A stretch of DNA of 64,000 bases, from the NCBI RefSeq assembly GCF_014805685.1, contig NC_060892.1, forward strand, positions 2,108,490 through 2,172,489, in the 5' to 3' direction. The stretch is from Silurus meridionalis (taxonomy: Eukaryota > Chordata > Actinopteri > Siluriformes > Siluridae). Shown piece after piece: positions 1 through 12,161 of the stretch (position 1 is its first letter; each line of letters opens with the position of its first letter). The notes beneath the pieces were generated by a model. The model was not told where the DNA came from, made no database searches, and was given only the letters and a program-made list of their open reading frames with translations. The position numbers were made by a program, and so were the translations under genes.

Positions 1-158
1 ACCAGAACAGCACTAGAACAGCACCAGCTGCCTCCAGGTGTCTTTTGCCACACTGACTTATGAAGGTCGGTGCTCCCTGTGACTGTGCATGCAGCCTTGT
101 GCTGCCATCTGTTGGTGTGTTACAAAACTAGTCTCAAAACTTTTTTAATACCCCGTGT
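1..158. mobile_element. Probable right end of a mariner-like element
   Basis: The stretch ends AAAACTTTTTTAATACCCCG followed by TGTTA, resembling the terminus of the mariner relic at 60736-61111 (AAAACTTTTCGATACCACCT). The left part runs off the window. Confidence 0.35.
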
Positions 159-1684
159 TATTTTCAGTCTGTGAGCGGGTTCACACGCTTTATTATCTCT
201 CGAGTTGCCGCAAGGTTGCAACTGTTGCTGACTTTGAAGTGTATGGATTAAAAATTTGCTCCGCTCAGTTTTCTGCAGCAGTTCTGTGATGGTTCTTTTC
301 TGTTCCTCTTCAGCTGGGAACTTCTCAGCAAATGCTGTGGGCTCTGTTTGGAAATGTTATTCAACGTTACGTTTTTTTTGTTTGTTGTTTGCCAATTTTT
401 CACCACATATCAAACACTCTGGCAGTGAAAGCAAATAAATCTGTCCATTCAGAATTACACTCTGTTTTCATCTGAGATTTGACTTTCTGTAGATTTATCC
501 ATAGTTCGCTTACGAAAGCAGGCGTATAGACCTCAATATCAGCTACTCACAGGTCAAAGTTCAGTGTCAGATCTGTTAACTCAAGGGCCAAGAAAAGTGT
601 TGTTTCCTTTGAAACACAGTTCACTGTGTAAGAAAAAAAACAAAAACCATATATTTTTTATTTATGTCATTTTGTAAAGGCTTCTGGAAGCCACTGCAGG
701 GGGGATAAAGAGCTGCATGCAGCTCCAGAGCCACCGGTTGCAGACCCCCACGTTATACTAATTTGTACGCCTCTAAAAAACTATACATGCCTCAAAAGTT
801 GACTTTTGAAAAGAGATGCTAAAACAAACAGCTTTCTGATGACTGGAAACATACAATTTCCTTTAAGGTAAAGAAACACCGAACCCCACAGCAAATAATT
901 ATCCCTGTGGAAAGCCAAATGTGGGATTGCCTTGTGTTGGTGCAAAAAAGTTGCAGTAGAACACACCGGACAGACTACAGCCGAAGACCAACTAAAGTGT
1001 ATGTTGTGTGCTTGCATTAGAGAACATAAGTCTTCCATACCAGCAGGTGGCAGTAGTCTGTATTTAGCATCCAAACAGTGAAACCAGAAGATTTACAACT
1101 GTGAATATATAAAGTGATTATTACTAACGGATTTGTGTAGCTTTCTTCAATCACGTCTTCTAAGTTAAAAATGGCACTGGCGTTATCAGCCTTTGGTCTT
1201 CTTCTTGTGGATTAAAACCTAAAAGAAGACTAGCGAGATGTACCACAACAATGAGTATTGGATCTAGTATGGATTCTGCAGGAGCCTGAGAGTGTTGAGC
1301 TCATTCCTTTGTGGTTTTTAGGTAAAGCATCTAGGGAATGGCATCTCTCTGTTCCTGGGTCAGGAACACTGATCTTCTCAATCTCCAAGGAAAAGCTGGC
1401 AGTAAAAAGTGACCAGAATGTCCATGCTTACTCCCAATGTATTTAACTTTGACAGTGCTGTCTGTAAACTATCAAAAGTAGTCTGTAGATGTTTATACAA
1501 CTTGAATAACTTGAATTGGAGCCAAAATGGAGAAAAACAAAATGCATTTTTAAAAGAAAACCTATTAGTGTGGACATGGCCTTAGCTGTCACTGAAGTAC
1601 AGGAACATGACTACACGCCGATTCCGAAAGGCACAAGATGAGGACGTTATCGACACTATATTTAATGGGGCGTGTGTGAAGTTA
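159..1684. other. No gene seen
   Basis: AT-rich, unique-looking sequence without convincing open frames, splice structure or terminal repeats. The short frames on both strands have no recognisable domains. Confidence 0.5.
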
Positions 1685-1955
1685 CATTGATGGCTCAATG
1701 ATTAAGGCTCTGGTTTACTGATCAGAGGGTCAGGGGTTCAAGCCCTCAGCATGACCAAGCTGCCACTGTTCGGCCCTTGAACAAGGTCTTTAAGCTTCTC
1801 TGGTCCACAGATCACCCTGTGCTCTGACCCCCAACTTCCTACCAAGCTGGTATGTGCTAAGAAAAGAATTTCATTGAATATTTCATAAAGTATAAAAAAA
1901 AATGGAGATGAAATAAAGATTGTCATAAAAGAACGTCCATAAAACAAACTGGTGC
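1685..1955 (+). mobile_element. tRNA-derived SINE
   Basis: A polymerase III A box (TGGCTCAATGATT, 1691-1703) and B box (GGTTCAAGCC, 1735-1744) are correctly spaced. They are followed by a conserved body (GGCCCTTGAACAAGGTCTTT) found in other copies of this window and by an A-rich end near 1890-1920. The copy looks diverged and is not a functional tRNA gene. Confidence 0.75.
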
Positions 1956-2689
1956 TACAACTGGTGCTGCAAACTGAAAAGCCACTTGCTGGCTTAAACC
2001 AGGGAGTGTGTAAGATCTCTCACTCTATTTCACTTTGCAGAGCTACACATGCTCCTGAGATACCCATGATCGTGTCCTCCTCTTTATTCCGAACCTGACT
2101 GATGCCCCAATGAAGTTCTCATCAAAAGGAAATCACTGAGATCTGGAAATCTGAGGCTGGTTCCACATGATTAGCTGGAATATTAATTGAAGTTTTTTTA
2201 GACTGTGTTTAGACTGTCTGTGTTCGATGTCCATCCAAAATATTTCAGAAACCAAGCAGAAAATCAAGCAGGTCCAGCCCTTGAGTGCTTCTTGTGTTTG
2301 TAAGAGTGGCACTCGGCTCAAGGGTTTCTTTGTGGTTGGCAATGCCGTTGGGTCACGCATCTCGAAGCTTGTATAAAAGGTACAAAAAGAATTGGATTTG
2401 TTGGGCAGAGTACTTCACACCTTCATACCTTCAATCAGACTGTTGACTAGGAGCTACTACAGTCCATCATCTTCCAGCTGTCAGGGTGCAGATAGTGAGA
2501 GCTTTAGTTCTCAACAGTCTCAACAGCTGCTTACTTGCTTCCTTGACTGAAGTGTATTGATAAGAACATCACAGATACCAGAATTACAACCAGATAAAAA
2601 CTTTTGGAGAAAACTTTATGAAGGAAGTAAATTCTTGAGACCGGGACCTCTGTTTTCAAGTGTAAACACTGCTTTAGTTCCTGTTTGGA
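1956..2689. other. No gene seen
   Basis: Non-repetitive sequence with no supportable gene. It may include more of the decayed Tc1-type element that is recognisable from 2690. Confidence 0.4.
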
Positions 2690-3000
2690 AACTCTGGTAT
2701 TTATGGGTTTTTAGACACATACATGTTCTTGTTGTTTCAAACCCAAAGGCAAAAACACAAGAATTGGACAGTGAATGAGTAAAATAAAGTTCTGTGGAGT
2801 TCAAATGTGCTGGTCAATTGTGCTCCACAGTCACACATGGAGGTGGAAGTTTAATGGTTTGGGGTTGTTGATATGAAAACCTATTCTTATAAACACATTA
2901 TTTCTGTGAACGTTTGGAGAAACCAATCGTCCGGAGAGCATGTAGAGCTGTTCTTCATGCTAAGGGAGGAATTTCTAATGAAAATAAAGTGGAACATCTG
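2690..3000 (+). mobile_element. Decayed Tc1-like transposase fragment
   Basis: Around 2845-2868 the + strand reads THGGGSLMVWG, the motif between the first two catalytic aspartates of Tc1 transposases. Near 2925-2990 it reads VRRACRAVLHAKGGISNENK, matching the C-terminal end of the same family. Stops and deletions lie between. It is a dead copy. Confidence 0.65.
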
Positions 3001-4489
3001 TACATTTATATACAGAGGTTCCCCCGAGTTACGATGGTATTTTGCGGAACAGGCAGCAGCGTACGATGTACGTTTGTTTCAAACGGTATCAAAAAGCAAT
3101 TTTAGTCTTCCAAGCGCCAAGGATGTCTCCTGCTGGTAGTGAAAAAAAGAAGAAGAAAGCCATCAGTTTGGAGCAGAAGATGATAAATCAGGCTATCACA
3201 GGCTGTCACTGTCATCGCATCTTCGTCGTAACGTATCTCCATCATAAGTAGAAGACTACCTGTATTTGTTTGGTCAAAAGGAATCTTCATACTCGTTACA
3301 TTCCATGGTTTGGTGCATAGAAACACAAGGAACATGTTTGTGTCTCTGGAAAACCATAAAACACTTAATATCACCACACTTTTCACAGACATTGTACAGG
3401 TTTTACTGATCCTACATTCTCCCAGTGCCTCCTGCAGACACCTTTACATAATCATACCTGTGCTCAATTCCTGACAGATGAGTATCGCCACAAAAAAATT
3501 CGAAATGACACTTCAAATGATAAAAACACATCCACCATTCAGTGGTCTGCATCGGTAAAACACCTTCAGTGTTCATGCATGCAGCAAGTTTTGGCAAACA
3601 ACATGAGACGTTGTTTGTTCATGGTAGAGTAATCAGGGGACAAAAACAGCAGCTAGACTCCATTCATGCCATGTTAGATGATCTGTCAAGCCACCTCCTG
3701 CAGCTAGCTCAGCCTCTTTTTCCCTGCCAGCCATCAAAGCCAACCTTTAATAACCCAGTAGCAGAAATAAGATGGAGAGGCAGCCTGGGAAGTGACAGGG
3801 TTTCCTTTTTTTCAAGCCCTTTGTATTTCTCTGCCCCAGTTCTCATTAAGATCCTCAAAAATCTAAATTCCTTTCCAAGTCCTAAAATCATATTATTACT
3901 CTGTTCTGCACCAGTTCCTGTCACCCTTTTGAAGCAAGGAGAAGGAGGAGAATGTCTTTTTTTTTTTTTATTGTAAAACAAAAGAAGCAAAACTAATAAT
4001 TAAGCATGTCCTTGGAATCAGAATGCTCACAGCTTCCTCTACAAATATCCCAGAATTCCGCACGGAATGATCCCTGCCCCTGACATCGATTTTCTATTTA
4101 TTAATGACATTGTTCAGGAAACTTAAGAATATTTTTTATAGAATACATCGACGACACCCTGCGTTACTGCTGCTTTCATAAAGTCCACATCCAACATGTT
4201 GAAGATCTTTTATACTACTACTAATAATAATAACAATAAAAACAAGCTCCTAACAAAGCAGCTAGTTATAAAACATATGAATATGTAAATGTCAATGATG
4301 AAACAGTCAGATAAACTAGATGGATGGATGGATGGATGATGGATGGATGGATGGATGGATGGATGGATAGCTAGATAACAATGTTGTCCCATAGGGGTCT
4401 GATACAAGATTCTAGCTGCTCAACAGTTCTGGATGTCCTTTGTTGTATTTTTCATTTCATAAAATGATTTTTTAAATGGTGAAATGTCT
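3001..4489. other. No gene seen; GATG microsatellite
   Basis: No supportable exon. A GGAT/GATG tetranucleotide repeat lies at about 4318-4370. The 144-codon + frame at 3542-3976 has low-complexity ends and no domain. Confidence 0.5.
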
Positions 4490-5330
4490 CGACTGAAGGC
4501 ATTCCAGTTCAGCACTTCGACTCTTCTGCGATGAAATCATGCTATTCTAATAGATGCAGTATGCAGTTAGCATTGTCTCGCTCAGATATGCAGGGCCTTC
4601 CCTCAAAAAGACGTTTTCTGGATGGAAGTATATGTTGCTCTAAAACTTGTAAATACCATTCAACAATTATGGAGCCTGTGCAAGCTGACAATTCCACAGA
4701 CACTAATGCACTCCTATACCATCAGAGCTTTTTGAACTGAGCCCTAATAACAATCCAACTGGTCCCTCTCCTCTTTAGTCTGGAAGACGTGGTGTCCATG
4801 GTTTCCAAAAAGAAATAAAAATTTCGATTTGTCTGACTACAGAACAGTTTTAAACTTTACCTCAGAATATTTCAAATGACCTTTGGCCCAGAGAGGATGT
4901 TCACGCATGGATCATATTCACGCATGACTTCTTCTTTTCATTATCGAGATTTAACCTGCATTTGTGGATGACATGCCAAACAATGATTTCTGGAGGAGTT
5001 AATGAGCCCATGCAGTGATTTCCATTACAGAAACATGGTGTTTTAAACCACGGCCATCCAATATTGATTTTGACCCTTGTTTCTTGTACACAAAGATTTT
5101 TCCAGATTCTTCAAAACTTTTGATGATATAATGTGCTGTAAATGATGAGATATTCAACTGTTTTCAATTTGATGTTGAGGAACATTATTCTGAGATTGTT
5201 CCACAACCTGTAGACAGAATCTCTCACAGATTTGTGAAGTTCTGCCCATCTTTACTTTTGAGAGACTCTACCTCTCTAAGATACACTATTTATACCCCAT
5301 CATCTTACTGACATGCTGTCAAGCCTCATA
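4490..5330 (-). mobile_element. Decayed Tc1-like transposase
   Basis: Minus-strand translation shows, in shifting frames, SDKSKFLFLFGNHGHHVFQT (first catalytic-Asp region), LEQHILPSRKRLFEGRPCIS followed by RDNAN (second Asp region), and upstream a helix-turn-helix-like part. Multiple stops and frameshifts make it a fossil. No intact terminal repeats were found. Confidence 0.7.
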
Positions 5331-6006
5331 ATTTGCTAAATGTTTCATTTACGTTATTTATATTTTTGGTGCCTCGTCCCAACTGTGAAATTCAAAATGA
5401 CCTCATTTTTTCCTTAAAATGGAATATAATTCTCGGTTTATACATTTGATATGTTTTGTATGTTCTATTGTAAATCAAATATAGGTTTATACATTTTGCA
5501 GGTCATTGCATTCTGTTTTTGTTTACATTTGAATCAATAAAGTACAACACTGCAACCATTTCTAAAAGGAGGGTCATCCCAGGGGAGTAAAATGAAATGC
5601 CAGTGATCCCATCCCCTCCTCTCTGGACCTTCCCGATCCACCCTGATGCCTTTACAGAGTTGAGAACCTCACCAATGATGGAAGTCTAATGAATGAATAT
5701 TCGCTGCCATCCAGAAGAAGATACGTGAATAGATTTGAGCAGAAGAGCAATAAAAAGCTTTCTGATACATCATATGGAACTAGTTATTTATACACATGAA
5801 TTGATGAAATGAACCACAGAATGTGCTCAGAGGACATTCTAGAACCAGAACCCTGGAGAATAAGCAGTTCTGCAGGCTCATTTGCTTCATCAGATAAATT
5901 CTATGGCACCTCGTCTCAGAGGCCGACCAGAAAAACACAGCTCCGAGACATTTTGTCCAATAGGTGGACTATTTCTTTACCAGTTTGTACAATCATACAC
6001 CCCACA

Positions 6007-6050
<44 letters not shown>

Positions 6051-7248
6051 TGGTTTTTATGTATTAGGTGGACTTTGCCTGGTAAACAAGTTGTACCATG
6101 GTTTAAAGGTACCCACCCTTCCCCTTGTGCTACAGTGATGCTACAAATGTCAAAAAATCTAATCAGCTCTGAGGAAAACAAATTTCACTTCAGAATTACT
6201 TTACACAAATTTAAACAATTTATATAAAGACCTGACATTATGGTTGTATATGAGGACCTGCTCGGAATGTCCCGCCTTCTGACAAAAATAGTGTTTGTAA
6301 GGACATACGGGCTTTATCAGGACATTGGTTTTAACAATACACAAACAAGACATCACACAGTATTGAAGGGACAGGCATGTTTTATTGGCCCTCTGACACA
6401 CACAAACACAGACTTGACAGCATGGTGCACTATCAAGACATCAGTGACTTAAAAGAACAAGTCCTTTCCTTGTAGTTTTCGGGACTTCTTTTAGAGTTTT
6501 TAGTCTCTGCAAAATATTCATAAACAAACTAACCAAAAACCCATTATAAATGAAATTTGATAACCAAGATGTTTAGATATTTGAATGTTTAGTGCATAGT
6601 GAAATCTCCAAAATGCTCAGTGTTATATAAAGCTTGCAGAGAGCTAGATATACAAATGAATTACATAAAGACACTTAAACCAATTTAAAATGAGGAAAAT
6701 TGTAAAGCTAATTACAATCCTAATAAATCCCACCCACGATCAGCTGCCATAATAAAGAGCTAGTGTTATTCAATCACTAGTCATAACGTTATAAGATCAT
6801 AACGTTATGCCTGGTGTGTACATTTCTTGATGGGAACTCCAAAGCTTTTCTACGTCGCTCTGGGAATGGGAGTTTGCTATTGCCATAAATGTAGATGGGA
6901 CATCGAAGAACTCAATTGTATCAATGAGTGTATGCAAACATAACCACAGACAGTAAGTGAAAGAGGTATGATGGCAGAGGTTTGTTTAGGACTATAAATA
7001 GCAAATAAATGTGAATAATGTTACCTTTTGTAATATAAATTCTTATTGCTAATTAATATATTGAAAAAGTGTCCTGAAAAATCCTGAAAATCATAACCTA
7101 AAAAATGCAACGCAAACCATTTTCCTCTTCTGGTGTCCGATTGCTTCACATCCCTGTAAAAAAGAAATCATCATTGAGTACATTAGCAGTGTGGACTGAC
7201 ATATTATGGCGCATATTAAACATGGTTAGAACAGGTTAGAAAACCTAC
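5331..7248. other. No gene seen; CA microsatellite
   Basis: A CA repeat lies at 6001-6050. Otherwise the sequence is AT-rich and unique. On the minus strand the part near 7155 has an acceptor-like CTTTTTTACAG and could be a 3' untranslated exon of the neighbouring gene. Confidence 0.45.
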
Positions 7249-7343
7249 TGATCTGTGCTGGTGTCTTCAGGAAGCATCCAAATTCGCAGCATCAGCCCCA
7301 CTCTCAGAGTCACTTCCATCACTAGCATCAATGTTGAGTTTAT
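7249..7343 (-). CDS. Unidentified gene, candidate acidic terminal exon
   Basis: Acceptor TGCTTTTAAG and donor ATCA|GTAGGT. One frame reads KLNIDASDGSDSESGADAAN then LDAS and a TGA at 7269-7267, typical of an acidic C-terminal tail. It does not follow in phase from the Lys-rich exon unless one A of the A6 run is removed. The unshifted phase gives a stop at once. Confidence 0.35.
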
Positions 7344-10300
7344 CTTAAAAGCAGATGCAAAAATTAATACTACTGTATGTTTCGTTTGTAACTAAAAGCT
7401 CATCGATTTGAATAATCATAACATTAAAGATTTTCACCAATTTATCTTGATGCCTTAATACTAGCCTAATTCTACACAGGACATATCAAGGACTCAATTT
7501 TACAATTTAAATGCATACCTTTAATTTCAAAGCTGAGGTGATAAAATAACAAGGTTTTTGTATATTCTACTGAACAGTAATATGATATACAAATTATCAA
7601 TATAAACCTTTGTCATATTTTCTTTTGTTCAAGAACTGTTTTTGTTATTGTAAGATACTGTTCAGTACATATTTAAAAACATAACCAAAACAAATACTCA
7701 GTTTATAATTATTTAACAGAATTTCTTATGACAAAAATAATGTCTATCAGGCAACCTTACTTTTTTGTCTTTTCACAAAGTTCTTTTGAATCCTGTTTCT
7801 TAGGCTTAGATTGGCCCTTTACAATGGTAATCTAAAATAGACAAAACTAAATGCTTTTATATGGACCTGTCCAGGGATATTTTAATGGCTATTACCTCCC
7901 TTTAGGCTGGACACAAACCAATTAGATTCTCAAAGCATTTTTGATTTTAAACATACATTTAGCTTCACTAACGTTTCAAATTTACGCTCGCATTCCACTG
8001 ACTATCTGATGTACAGACAGCAGTAAAATATTGGAGTTATTCCAAAAATCAGACAATGTAAGCCTGGCTGTAGCATCTTCTTAACCAGGTTAACACATTT
8101 GGACTATCATTTGGACATAATTAACAATATATAAATATTTTTTTACTTTTCATAATCTTTTGGCTCTCTATTAATTTGCACCCATATAATTGACACCCAG
8201 CAATATAATAATACGCATGATGCATTAACTATAATCTATTTGGGTCACTTTTGTTCTCATGATATACAATCACCCAGGTCACATCTGCTATGTGGTGCTT
8301 CTGTAACAAACCCTTACCTCTGAGGGATAAGGAAGTACAATAGTCAGTAAGTCTACATCTATAAGATGCAAATTTGAAAGAAATTAATTTAATAAAGTTT
8401 ATGGTGCTCATACAATAACTTTATAAAGTGAAGTCCTCGAGACCAGGTTTCTGTCAGACACTATACACACAGCTGATGATGTACATTGACTATCACATTA
8501 CTACAAGGTACAACAAATCTGCTATGTGGCGCTTCTGTAACAAACCCTTACCTCTGAGGGATAAGGAAGTACAATAGTCAGTAAGTCTACATCTATAAGA
8601 TGCAAATTTAAGAGAAATTAATTTAATAAAGTTAATGGTGCTCATAAAATAACTTTATAAAGTGAAGTCCCTCGAGACCAGGTTTCTGTCAGACACTATA
8701 CACACAGCTGCTTATGTACATTGACAACGTCCCCATATACCCAGTGTACTGCTAAACCATGTCTGTTCCATATACACTCAGATAAACACTAAACATGTAC
8801 ATCACTAAAGCCCTGATATACCATGTATTTGTCAAACACACGGACACACTAATACTCCTTTGGTAGAGGACTCTTACATGATGGTCTATGCATGTCCTTA
8901 TTAGACACAGTGTTCTCATAAAACAGGTCTCAGCCATACACACTACATACACACAGACTAACTCAATCCTAACCCCAGCACCTAAAACTGCACACAAAAT
9001 CTCAGTCATTTTGATCTCAAGACATGGTTCACAGATAGTGTTCACCCATCCAGTCAATCTCTCCCAGTGACTAAGAGAGACAATACGTACTGATAAAAAC
9101 ATACTAAAACAATGCAAAGTACCTGCAACATTTTGGGAATAAATAATCAGAATATGATTTTTATAAATTACCTTTTCTCACTCTTCTCCTGGATCAGCAG
9201 CCTCCAACTCATCTACTGCAGTAACCTCTAATGTTTTCAGCTACATTCTAAAAACAGAAACAAGAAATCTTTCTCACATTTGTTATAAACATTAAGTAGC
9301 CCTAGAATGTATTTGATACTTAAGTCACATTTTAATGCAATTAATTTTACTGCATTAGCAACCATATCAAACCAAGACATTAATTTCAAAAGATACATAA
9401 AACTAAGTTTTACACAAAACATTTAATTTAAAACAGATTGGTATGTTTAGAAATATTTAAAAAAAAAGCATTTGGATCACCAGCAATTGTATTATTAACA
9501 ATCGCAAACAAGGTCTTAGTATTTAGTCCGACATACTAGGTTTTGCAGAACTGCTAGTTCTACAAATGACTATGCATAAAACTGTTTCTGTGAAAATTCC
9601 AGTAGTTTCCACCAAGATTGAATCAACAAATATTCCTTTTATTTTTATTAGAGCAACAACAATCTGCCACTTCCTTTACTATTGCATTTTACAGATACTC
9701 TATAAGGTCTATGTCAGGCTTTTGGGGTGATTTTAAGTGCACTGTATATACAGTACATTAGCAAAGCACACTGTATATATGGTATATTATTTACACCCAG
9801 CAAGAACATTGCTGCCTTAACTATACTATAATATTTGGGTCACTTTTGTTCTCATGATATACAATCACCCAGGTCACATCTGCTATTTGGTGCTTCTGTA
9901 ACAAACCCTTACCTCTGAGGGATAAGGAAGTACAATAGTCAGTAAGTCTACATCTATAAGATGCAAATTTAAGAGAAATTAATTTAATAAAGTTAATGGT
10001 GCTCATACAATAACTTTATAAAGTGAAGTCCCTCGAGACCAGGTTTCTGTCAGACACTATACACACAGCTGCTTATGTACATTGACTATCACATTACAAC
10101 AACGTCCCCATATACCCAGTGTACTGCTAAACCATGTCTGTTACATACACACGCCAATAAACACAAAACACATGTAAATCACTAAAGCCCTGATATACAA
10201 TGAAACAGGTCTCAGGCATACACAGTACATACAGATTTATAAGATATAATAAGAGCTCAATATAATTTCACAACTGTAAAAAAAAAAAAATATATTACCT

Positions 10301-10973
10301 GTTTACTGTGTTCGATGATTGCCAGAGTGTCTGCTGTTGCGAGGTTAAAGAGGTCTCCCTCATCAAAAGGGACTGAACTGAATACTCCACACCCTGAATA
10401 AGAAAAAATGAAATATTAATCCAGTCGTGAACTTCACACCAGTTTTATCCTAATGCCCTGTCTGTTAATGAAAGCAGTCTAGGTCAAAAGGAACATAGGA
10501 TGGCATGTGTGAATGGACCCTTACCTTTATCTGAATTTATATATTTCCAGGTTTGTCTTTCCCAGCAGATGTGTAATACTCCGTCTCCTGCTTTGGATGT
10601 TCTTTTCTTCTTCTGCGCTTCATCTCAGCCATGTTAAAATGATGCTGTTCTTCCCCACAGAAATGAGTGTTTATTTAAACTAAAACCTTAAATTGTTAAT
10701 ATAAGTGGTGTTTATGTAAAACATGTCCAGTGATAGAGCATGGGACAATGCTGAGGAGAGCTGGGATTTAAACTCTCCATCACACTGACACTCAAAGATA
10801 TCAGACTTCTGATGTGTTCATTCTGCTTTACTTCTGACTACAGTATTACTGAGTTATGAGTGAAGAGTATCAGGGGTTATTTACACCCTCACAGTGATAC
10901 AGCAGTGTTTACACACTGTACCATCATCTCTATCTCACACTCAGACCCTCACCACCGCTCCAAACTCAGCCAT
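7249..10973 (-). CDS. Unidentified small multi-exon gene
   Basis: I do not recognise this protein. Reading the minus strand, four exons join in phase: 10973-10953 (MAEFGAV), 10612-10525, 10393-10299 and 9240-9172. They give about 88 codons ending at a TGA. The second exon reads VLHICWERQTWKYINSDK and the third VFSSVPFDEGDLFNLATADT then LAIIEHSKQ, which looks like a folded domain with aromatic residues. Two further exons (7831-7761 Lys-rich; 7343-7249 Ser/Asp/Glu-rich) have good splice sites but lie beyond the stop. Either the protein ends at 88 residues, or the gene has picked up a CGA-to-TGA change and a one-base shift. The acceptor of the second exon (AGCGCAG) has a weak pyrimidine tract. 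Confidence 0.5.
7761..7831 (-). CDS. Unidentified gene, candidate Lys-rich exon
   Basis: Acceptor TATTTTAG and donor AAAAAA|GTAAGG flank 71 bases reading ITIVKGQSKPKKQDSKELCE then KTKK in the same phase as the preceding exon. The donor sits in an A6 run, where slippage could change the phase into the next exon. Confidence 0.35.
8222..10200. repeat. Three copies of a ~280-bp segment inside the minus-strand gene
   Basis: Copies at about 8222-8500, 8510-8830 and 9812-10200 share long near-identical runs, such as CTTACCTCTGAGGGATAAGG and GAGACCAGGTTTCTGTCAGA. The second and third also share a further 100 bases beginning ACGTCCCCATATACCC. Two of them encode the same open frame on the minus strand (IADVTWVIVYHENKSDPN). 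They look like local segmental duplications rather than transposons, as no terminal repeats are visible. Confidence 0.7.
9172..9240 (-). CDS. Unidentified gene, fourth exon with in-frame TGA
   Basis: The exon has acceptor AATGTAG and donor AAAAG|GTAATT. It reads LKTLEVTAVDELEAADPGEE, then TGA, then two more codons in phase with the next exon. A stop three codons before a donor would normally trigger mRNA decay if this is a late internal exon, so either it is the last coding exon or the TGA is a recent CGA-to-TGA lesion. Confidence 0.45.
10299..10393 (-). CDS. Unidentified gene, third coding exon
   Basis: The 95 bases run between acceptor TTATTCAG and donor CAG|GTAATA, phase 1 to 0. The translation is CGVFSSVPFDEGDLFNLATA then DTLAIIEHSKQ. 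It is the most coding-like stretch of this gene: the other two frames of the exon are closed. Confidence 0.55.
10525..10612 (-). CDS. Unidentified gene, second coding exon
   Basis: The 88 bases encode 29 codons (KKKRTSKAGDGVLHICWERQ then TWKYINSDK) plus one base. The donor is AAAG|GTAAGG. The frame is fixed by the phase-1 exit, which joins to GG at the start of the next exon to make Gly. The acceptor choice is an inference, made because the frame is closed by TGA a few bases upstream. Confidence 0.5.
10953..10973 (-). CDS. Unidentified gene, first coding exon
   Basis: ATG at 10973-10971 begins seven codons (MAEFGAV) ending at the donor GTG|GTGAGG, phase 0. The ATG lies just downstream of GC-rich sequence and an ETS-type site at 11023-11030. 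A second ATG at 10632-10630 in the next exon region (MAEMKRRR) is out of frame by one base with the rest of that exon, so this start is preferred. Confidence 0.45.
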
Positions 10974-11012
10974 GTAACTCCCGCGCCGCACGCACTCAGC
11001 TGTTTCCGGTCG

Positions 11013-11298
11013 CACGCGCTAACCGGAAGTGATGTTCTAGTGACATTAAATAGCATACAGCCTTATAATAAACAAAATAATAACAATTAAAAGCAGTTCT
11101 GAGTAGTTTGTAAGCAGTCCGGGTGCTGTGTACAACAGCTCACCTTACAACACTGCACGCGCTAACCGGAAGTGATGTTCTAGCGACATTAAATAGCATA
11201 CAGCCTTATAATAAATAAAATAATTAAAAGCAGTTCTCAGTAGTTTATAAGCAGTCCGGGTGCTGTATGCCCAGCAGCTCACCTTACAACACTGCACG
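11013..11298 (-). promoter_or_regulatory. Tandemly duplicated 143-bp promoter block with ETS-type sites
   Basis: Two near-identical units (about 11013-11155 and 11156-11298) each carry GCGCTAACCGGAAGTGATGT; the CCGGAAGT cores are at 11023-11030 and 11166-11173. On the minus strand each unit also contains TTGTAAG|GTGAGC, a good splice donor (exon edges at 11144 and 11283). CCGGAAGT is the classic GABP/ETS site of TATA-less promoters. The likely role is alternative non-coding first exons for the minus-strand gene. Confidence 0.55.
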
Positions 11299-12126
11299 CG
11301 CTCTGTGGCCGGAGCGAACGCGTTTAAAGAGCCGCGAGGATGCGCGCGCGGCTATCAGCTAGCGGCTATCAGCACTGACTATTATTAGCTAGCATCCATG
11401 CTAACATACAGACATTTCCCCTTCATTTTAATTCGGCCAAACGCACTAAACCCAAATTTATACAGTGCGCATTCGGTACAAGATTTATCAGTAATTAGTT
11501 ATTCAACTCAGGTTTTAAAACTAACCATTGATAATGTTGCTAACTAGCCAGCTTTAATTTATGCATTAAGGCTAAATTCACCCCAATCTCCAGATTCCAA
11601 TGAAATATTTCTTACAACATTAATTTACAACAAGGAACCGAGCTCTTGGAATATATCAATAGTCTACTCATTAAGTTTATGAACTTTATAATCATACCTG
11701 GCTTTTAAAGGGCTGGATAATGGCTGTTCAATGTGTTGGCAAACCGAGTCTAATGAAACTCCGCCCTTAAAAGGAACACGTAGGATAATTGACGTAGGTC
11801 TCAGCCAATCACAGAACGAAAAATGGCAATCAGCGCTAGCCAATCAGAAGGCTCAAATTTTCACACATGTGTGAACGGATTGCAGTACCGGCTCCGGGCT
11901 ACAGGGCGCACTACGAAATTCAAAGTTACACTGTGTTAAGTCAGTTTCGGGTGTTTGTGGTATAAATGGACATGGACTGAAATTTTGAATTTCAGCTCCT
12001 CTAGTATAGATATATATAGCCACAGTGCGGGAATTATGAGGACACCTGTCCTGTCCCCATAATCCCAAATGTCCCCATAATGTCGATGCGTAATCAGGTC
12101 AAATGTCCACATAAACCACAAAAACC

Positions 12127-12161
<35 letters not shown>

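Noticed and set aside
1691..1744. Functional tRNA gene
   Set aside because: A and B boxes are present but the flanking sequence cannot fold as a cloverleaf and continues into a SINE body found elsewhere in the window.
3542..3976. A 144-codon plus-strand open frame
   Set aside because: It ends in a T-run, shows no domain, and has an overlapping minus frame of similar quality.
10530..10632. Short frame beginning MAEMKRRRRKEHPKQE as the start of the unidentified gene
   Set aside because: It ends after 31 codons and is one base out of phase with the good exon frame. The upstream ATG at 10973 joins in phase instead.
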